Source: Candidatus Peribacteria bacterium RIFCSPHIGHO2_02_FULL_53_20
GTDB lineage: Bacteria; Patescibacteriota; Gracilibacteria; Peribacterales; Peribacteraceae
NCBI GenBank assembly: GCA_001787585.1
Contig: MFXW01000070.1
Location: 1-34,252 of the forward strand
DNA: 34,252 bases
Reading direction: 5' to 3'
In this document: positions 30,664 to 34,252 of the stretch, one piece after another
How positions within the stretch are numbered: position 1 is the stretch's first letter
How the letters are laid out: every line of letters starts with the position of its first letter
The notes under the pieces: generated by a model
Databases searched by the model: none
What the model was told of the DNA's origin: nothing
What the model saw: the letters and a program-made list of their open reading frames with translations, nothing else
Translations under genes and position numbers: made by a program

Positions 30664-31344
30664 TTAATCTTTCAACGTACAAAACTCAATGAACTTTCTT
30701 GCTATTGGCCTAAGTCTTCCTCCTACCCGACTGAGATCAGCAGTAAATGGCATGCTAGTGGGTTGAGTGTTGGTGAACTGTAACTGATAAAGCTCTGCCG
30801 CAGCCGACATAATTATGTCTCCATCAACTTCTCCTAACATCGTACGAATTGTTTGACCACATTCGGGCCCATTCTGGGGAACCTTCATTGCGGCGTGTAA
30901 TGCCCCCAATAGCCTGATATGAATTGGTGAAAGAGTGTTTACAAGATTGAGGAAGTATTCTTGCTGTTCGTCTGTGTCTTCGCTGGGCATTGCTGCATTT
31001 ATCAAGATTGCTTTGTAACATTCTATTTTTTCTTTCTGTGGACAGAATGAAACACCGCGTACGCACTGTTCAAATACAAAAGCAAAATGATCCCCGACAA
31101 TTCTCTGTTCTTCAATCTCTTCCTGTAACTCAACAAGCTTCGCTGCTACCTCTTCCAAGAAGCATTCAATTCTCTGTGTTTTACGAGTAGGAATATAGTC
31201 GTCTATCAATGATGCGAAAGCTCCCCCAATAGGTACCACGGATAACGTAGCTTTGAATAAGTTGATTAAGTGTTCCACCGTTGAGCGGTTTTTAATATCT
31301 GATCTTACAACTTCAATGGTTCTCGTGAGCTTGCTCTTTGTCAT
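30664..31344 (-). CDS. Helical protein with hydrophobic segment, possible effector
   Basis: This 226-residue protein is the last gene of the cassette. A hydrophobic, glycine-containing stretch at 25-48 (FKATLSVVPIGGAFASLIDD) is followed by a long amphipathic helix with a coiled-coil look (ECFLEEVAAKLVELQEEIEE, 60-79). Several helical segments follow to the end. It could associate with membranes. I have seen uncharacterised bacterial proteins of this layout but cannot name a family. The start lies 27 bases after the stop of the GHKL gene, which suggests co-expression. A role as membrane-acting effector is only a hypothesis from the hydrophobic helix and context. Confidence 0.8.
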   Translation of the reverse strand: MTKSKLTRTIEVVRSDIKNRSTVEHLINLFKATLSVVPIGGAFASLIDDYIPTRKTQRIECFLEEVAAKLVELQEEIEEQRIVGDHFAFVFEQCVRGVSFCPQKEKIECYKAILINAAMPSEDTDEQQEYFLNLVNTLSPIHIRLLGALHAAMKVPQNGPECGQTIRTMLGEVDGDIIMSAAAELYQLQFTNTQPTSMPFTADLSRVGGRLRPIARKFIEFCTLKD

Positions 31345-31371
31345 ACAGACGGAGAAATATGTTGGGGGAAA

Positions 31372-33780
31372 TTATTCTTCCATTTCCTTAAGCAAGCTTT
31401 CGTTAGTTGTGACATGCAGCAAAATCTTTGCCATTCCATTCATCATAAAGGCAGCCAAATCCGCTGGTTCAAACTCTTCACCTACTTTTGAGTACTTATC
31501 CCGGCTCTCTTCCAACTTCTTTTTGCGCTGGAAGAGCTCATTGTAAAGTACTATGGAGATCAAATACACACTTGTCTTGTATGTTCTTGTGACTTTCTCA
31601 ACATTCTTCCCTGTAATTTTCTTTGATTTGATGTAGCTATGCAACTCTTTTGCATCCATATTTATTTCCACAGTATCTACTAAACGATCCTGTCTGCTGG
31701 ACTCTTGAATCCTGCAAATTTCAGCTTCTGTCCAAACAGGATCACAATCCAACCAATATTTTTGTTGAGCTTCTTTATCCTCCTGTTCTTTCGTTGGGCG
31801 CTCTTTATAGACTTCTGTAAGAGCAGGCAGGGAGTATTGTTGCTTTGTTGTGATGTTTTTCTCATCTGTCTTGCCATGCGGGTTATCAATTTTTACCAAT
31901 GCCGTTAGTTGAAAGGGGCCGTTTGGGGAACTCATTTCGATATCAATCGGAACAGAGGTTCCAACGGGTAATTCTTTTGTTGGTTTGATGCGTAGGCTAA
32001 TGGTGCCATTATTAGGTCCAACTCTGTTTACTTCTAAAACATCTTCGTTCCTGTCAGAAGGCTTTGGTCCTGGGCCTGGCCCTGGGCCCACAGGTATCCG
32101 GGGGACCTGTATCTTGATGTTCAGCTCACCCTTCTCATGAGAACGCATGAGATACTCGTCTTCTACATCCGTTTCAATTTGGATGCGGCATTCACCATTC
32201 TGTGGAAGCATTTTGTATTGACCGGGCTTCAGATTTTTAAACCTAAAAACCGAAGGGTGTCTCTCCCCTCTAAACGGTTTTTTATCGCCCTTCTGCTCCT
32301 TCTTAATTTCCTTTGTTTTAGTGCCAATTATATCTCCACTAAGACCAAGCAACCTCTCGATTTCTTTATCATCTCTCAACAACCTTCCAATTATATTCTT
32401 TAAGAAAGCTTCATCTTTAGGATTTTGATATACAGCATCCTTTTGCCTTGTATCATCTATCGCTCGCAGGGTCTCGTTGTCTCTTAATTCTTTTGCCAAT
32501 GCGTCCAATAGCTCTCTGTATTCAATGACGTCACGCATTTGTGCTCGGTTCGACATGAAAATTCTTTCATGTAACTTCGAAGGTAAATCAGAACAGTCGA
32601 CATGAACCAACATCGAGCTTTTCAAGTAGGCCTTTTTTGCCTTACTGGAAATAAAACTTTGTCCTAGATAATGTTGCACTTGCCCATTAACACTAAATAC
32701 TATCGGCATACCTCCGATAAATTCACGAGGTTGTACCTCTTTGTTAAACACAAAAACCTCTACCGGATATTGCTGCCCTCTAATTGATAGACTCATAGAA
32801 ATAGATTTTTCAAGGCTTCCTCGTTCGTCCAATCTTGCACGCATTCTATTACCATGCATTATTTTTGAGGGTGTCTTGCCACCGTACTCTCTTTTTTCGT
32901 ATAGAAGAACAGGTAAAGCAGATTTATATATGTATCTATTTAATCCTCTCCAAAAGTCCAGAGTAATATCTGTTTTTGTCGGTAAATCATAATTATAGAG
33001 TTTAATGTATGTCCCACCAGCAAATAAAGTTTCAAATAGGCCAAGATCGAGCGGATTGCTTGAGAACTCAAATATTTTTCCTTGCTCATCTACGCAGTAT
33101 TCGTACCGGGATGATTTCACGTGTTTTCCCTCGCCCCAGTTTCTCCTCATTAATGTAAATCCGAAGTTCCCCATATTATCTTTACTTAAATTCTTTTTTG
33201 AAAGAATCAGCTGATAGCCTGTTTCACCACTATCTCCACAAAATGGGAGAACGGCAGAACCTCCCATGTTATATTTTCCCTGCACAAAAAATACCTTTCC
33301 TTTATTATCAGCACTTAACGAAAGAAATGTGTCAGGAAACTTTTGGGGATGCTGTCCTTCTCCTTCATCGTAAATAATTATGTTTGTCTTACCTCCTTTT
33401 TCTCCCTCAGCTAATATCTGTACTTTCTTTGCAAGTTTTCTTCTTTGAGCATCCGAAAGCTCTTCATATTTTTCATCATCCAAGTTGAAATATTTTTTAA
33501 GAGCTTCAGCCATTGAATTAGGACTATTTTCTCCCTTGGGGTCATCTCCATTTTCGATACATGCTTTTATTAGAATGGCATCAAGTGAGTTTGTTATCTT
33601 CTCTGATAAAGATGGTATGGCTTCAGGGTTTTGCCCCGTGATCGTTCCAATGTTATTCGGAGTACCATAAGGTCTCCAATTTTTTTCGTTTTTGAGTATG
33701 GGGTGTTTGTTAATAACATCAGCCACATCTGTCTCGGCGTTTGCCTTTATCAGTGATAAGAGAAGATTTTTTGTGTCCAT
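31372..33780 (-). CDS. GHKL-type ATPase protein (802 aa)
   Basis: The N-terminal 400 residues look like a GHKL (Hsp90/MutL/gyrase-type) ATPase. The N-box is LSEKITNSLDAIL with E60, N64 and D67. The G1 box is IIIYDEGEGQHP (D138, G140, G142). A G2-like glycine motif GKYNMGGSAVLPFCG is at 168-182. A transducer-like part includes MLVHVDCSDLP and ERIFMSNRAQMRD (390-417). A charged helical region (420-500) and a beta-rich segment (510-560) follow. A Pro-Gly linker (565-573), another beta domain (580-635) and a helical C-terminal region complete it. GHKL ATPases often act as dimeric clamps or switches. No nuclease motif is obvious. The DNA is AT-rich. Its start follows the 75-aa gene by five bases. 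Confidence 0.88.
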   Translation of the reverse strand: MDTKNLLLSLIKANAETDVADVINKHPILKNEKNWRPYGTPNNIGTITGQNPEAIPSLSEKITNSLDAILIKACIENGDDPKGENSPNSMAEALKKYFNLDDEKYEELSDAQRRKLAKKVQILAEGEKGGKTNIIIYDEGEGQHPQKFPDTFLSLSADNKGKVFFVQGKYNMGGSAVLPFCGDSGETGYQLILSKKNLSKDNMGNFGFTLMRRNWGEGKHVKSSRYEYCVDEQGKIFEFSSNPLDLGLFETLFAGGTYIKLYNYDLPTKTDITLDFWRGLNRYIYKSALPVLLYEKREYGGKTPSKIMHGNRMRARLDERGSLEKSISMSLSIRGQQYPVEVFVFNKEVQPREFIGGMPIVFSVNGQVQHYLGQSFISSKAKKAYLKSSMLVHVDCSDLPSKLHERIFMSNRAQMRDVIEYRELLDALAKELRDNETLRAIDDTRQKDAVYQNPKDEAFLKNIIGRLLRDDKEIERLLGLSGDIIGTKTKEIKKEQKGDKKPFRGERHPSVFRFKNLKPGQYKMLPQNGECRIQIETDVEDEYLMRSHEKGELNIKIQVPRIPVGPGPGPGPKPSDRNEDVLEVNRVGPNNGTISLRIKPTKELPVGTSVPIDIEMSSPNGPFQLTALVKIDNPHGKTDEKNITTKQQYSLPALTEVYKERPTKEQEDKEAQQKYWLDCDPVWTEAEICRIQESSRQDRLVDTVEINMDAKELHSYIKSKKITGKNVEKVTRTYKTSVYLISIVLYNELFQRKKKLEESRDKYSKVGEEFEPADLAAFMMNGMAKILLHVTTNESLLKEMEE

Positions 33781-33785
33781 AACTG

Positions 33786-34013
33786 TTACAAGGAAAAAGT
33801 CCTAGATGATTTCTGTTTCGAATTTGAAAATTTCGCCTTCACATCATTCAATTCTTTTGCAATGGCTCCGAAAATTTTGTTCACCTCCTCTTCCGTGTAC
33901 TCGTACAAAGAAGCGTTGGAACAATTGCCGAGAACGCGCAGTCTTTCTAGAACTGTATTTGTCCTCTTGTTAGCGAGCCGAACAAACCGTTCCTTTCGAG
34001 ATTCTTGAGTCAT
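33786..34013 (-). CDS. Small helical protein of the GHKL cassette (75 aa)
   Basis: The first gene of the cassette encodes 75 mostly helical, charged residues. The core RFVRLANKRTNTVLERLRVL, then GNCSNASLYEYTEEEVNKIF, resembles a small uncharacterised bacterial family that I have seen near restriction or defence genes. I recall this without a name, so it must be searched. There is no membrane segment or DNA-binding motif that I can identify. The stop is five bases before the GHKL start, arguing for translational coupling. It may be a regulator or sensor subunit. Its promoter lies about 30-60 bases upstream. Confidence 0.75.
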   Translation of the reverse strand: MTQESRKERFVRLANKRTNTVLERLRVLGNCSNASLYEYTEEEVNKIFGAIAKELNDVKAKFSNSKQKSSRTFSL

Positions 34014-34043
34014 AATTCTGAAATAGGTAATAAAACGGTACTA

Positions 34044-34072
34044 CATTTATCAGAATGGTTGTATATAGTCAA
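34044..34072 (-). promoter_or_regulatory. Promoter of the GHKL cassette operon
   Basis: On the minus strand TTGACT (34067-34072, five of six consensus bases) is followed after exactly 17 bases by TAAATG (34044-34049, four of six). Transcription would start about 20-25 bases before the ATG at 34013. It is the best -35 match in this AT-rich leader and lies inside the inverted repeats. Confidence 0.6.
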
Positions 34073-34194
34073 TACTAATTGCTGGAATATGTTCTTATAT
34101 TATGGTAATTTTTGCGTATGTTACTGAAAAAGTTTGCGTTTGGCGGACCGAAGAACGTTCGAGCCGATCGTTTTCCGGGTTCTTTGGCGGTTTT

Positions 34195-34252
34195 CCGAAA
34201 CGGCCAGTCTTCGTCCAGCCGTCGCCAAGGCTATGGCCGGCAAGCGGAGCTG
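34195..34252 (-). repeat. Right terminal inverted repeat (58 bp, reaches window end)
   Basis: This is the exact reverse complement of 30577-30634 over 58 bases, running to the last base of the window. The repeat may continue outside. Inside it, TTCTTTGGCGG and TGGCGGACCG stretches (34139-34191) echo TTCTTTGGCGGTCCG at 30649-30663 by the left repeat. Confidence 0.95.

Larger units (their letters stand above)
30577..34252. mobile_element. Inverted-repeat-bounded three-gene cassette
   Basis: Perfect 58-bp inverted repeats enclose three co-directional genes: 75 aa, 802-aa GHKL ATPase and 226 aa, with a promoter inside the right end. The interior is visibly AT-richer than the flanks, indicating foreign origin. 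No transposase, integrase or relaxase is present, so any mobility would need help from elsewhere or recombination between repeat copies. The right repeat runs to the last base of the window, so the true boundary may lie beyond. Confidence 0.65.

Noticed and set aside
34014-34194. Additional gene between the 75-aa gene and the right repeat
   Set aside because: The stretch is AT-rich with stops in all frames and holds a promoter; no credible ORF.
30539-34252. CRISPR array or classical insertion sequence at the right end
   Set aside because: There are only two repeat copies, in inverted orientation, and no transposase or spacer series.

Overview
The window looks like a chromosomal segment from a small-genome bacterium using the standard bacterial code: TAA, TAG and TGA all end genes. 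Genes are tightly packed, the surface proteins are unusual, and many starts lack a purine-rich Shine-Dalgarno site. Together with GC-rich to neutral composition (by eye) and many short palindromic repeats, this suggests a Candidate Phyla Radiation lineage such as Peregrinibacteria. That placement is an inference from gene content, not from a marker phylogeny. No intergenic stretch exceeds about 300 bases.

Left part (1-4.6 kb): a folate/thymidylate block. thyA (5' end cut by the window) and folA run on the plus strand. folE, folK and folB run back on the minus strand. Two copies of one structured repeat sit directly upstream of folE and folK. A truncated tRNA-like element with a nearby 18-base direct repeat lies between thyA and folA. 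An exported protein with an HExxH motif lies between folA and folE.

4.6-10.7 kb, all minus strand: a lipoprotein resembling the SecD periplasmic domain, then a SecD with an inserted parvulin-type (PPIC) prolyl isomerase domain, leading into a 65-codon ORF and folB. Upstream are a sugar-nucleotide transferase, a polyprenyl phosphotransferase-like protein that lacks its catalytic module, and an exported zinc metallopeptidase.

10.8-15.6 kb, plus strand: RlmD-type rRNA methyltransferase, a gluconokinase-like protein with a degenerate P-loop, a bicupin protein, RlmH and an orphan gene. 15.5-25.5 kb, minus strand: DoxX, a 1992-residue alpha-2-macroglobulin with an intact CxEQ thioester motif, penicillin-binding protein 1C, a 40-codon membrane peptide with its own near-consensus promoter, and a PRMT-like methyltransferase. 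25.5-30.4 kb: RlmI-type methyltransferase (plus), then on the minus strand a matrixin-like protein bracketed by two direct repeats, an SLH-cupredoxin surface protein, a PhyH-type dioxygenase and a lipoprotein.

Right end (30.58-34.25 kb): the most notable find. Three AT-rich minus-strand genes form one unit: a 75-aa helical protein, an 802-aa GHKL-type ATPase and a 226-aa helical protein with a hydrophobic segment. They are enclosed by 58-bp perfect inverted repeats, and a good sigma70-type promoter lies in front. No transposase is visible. This looks like a self-contained transferred cassette, plausibly a defence system, but that function is inferred and not shown.
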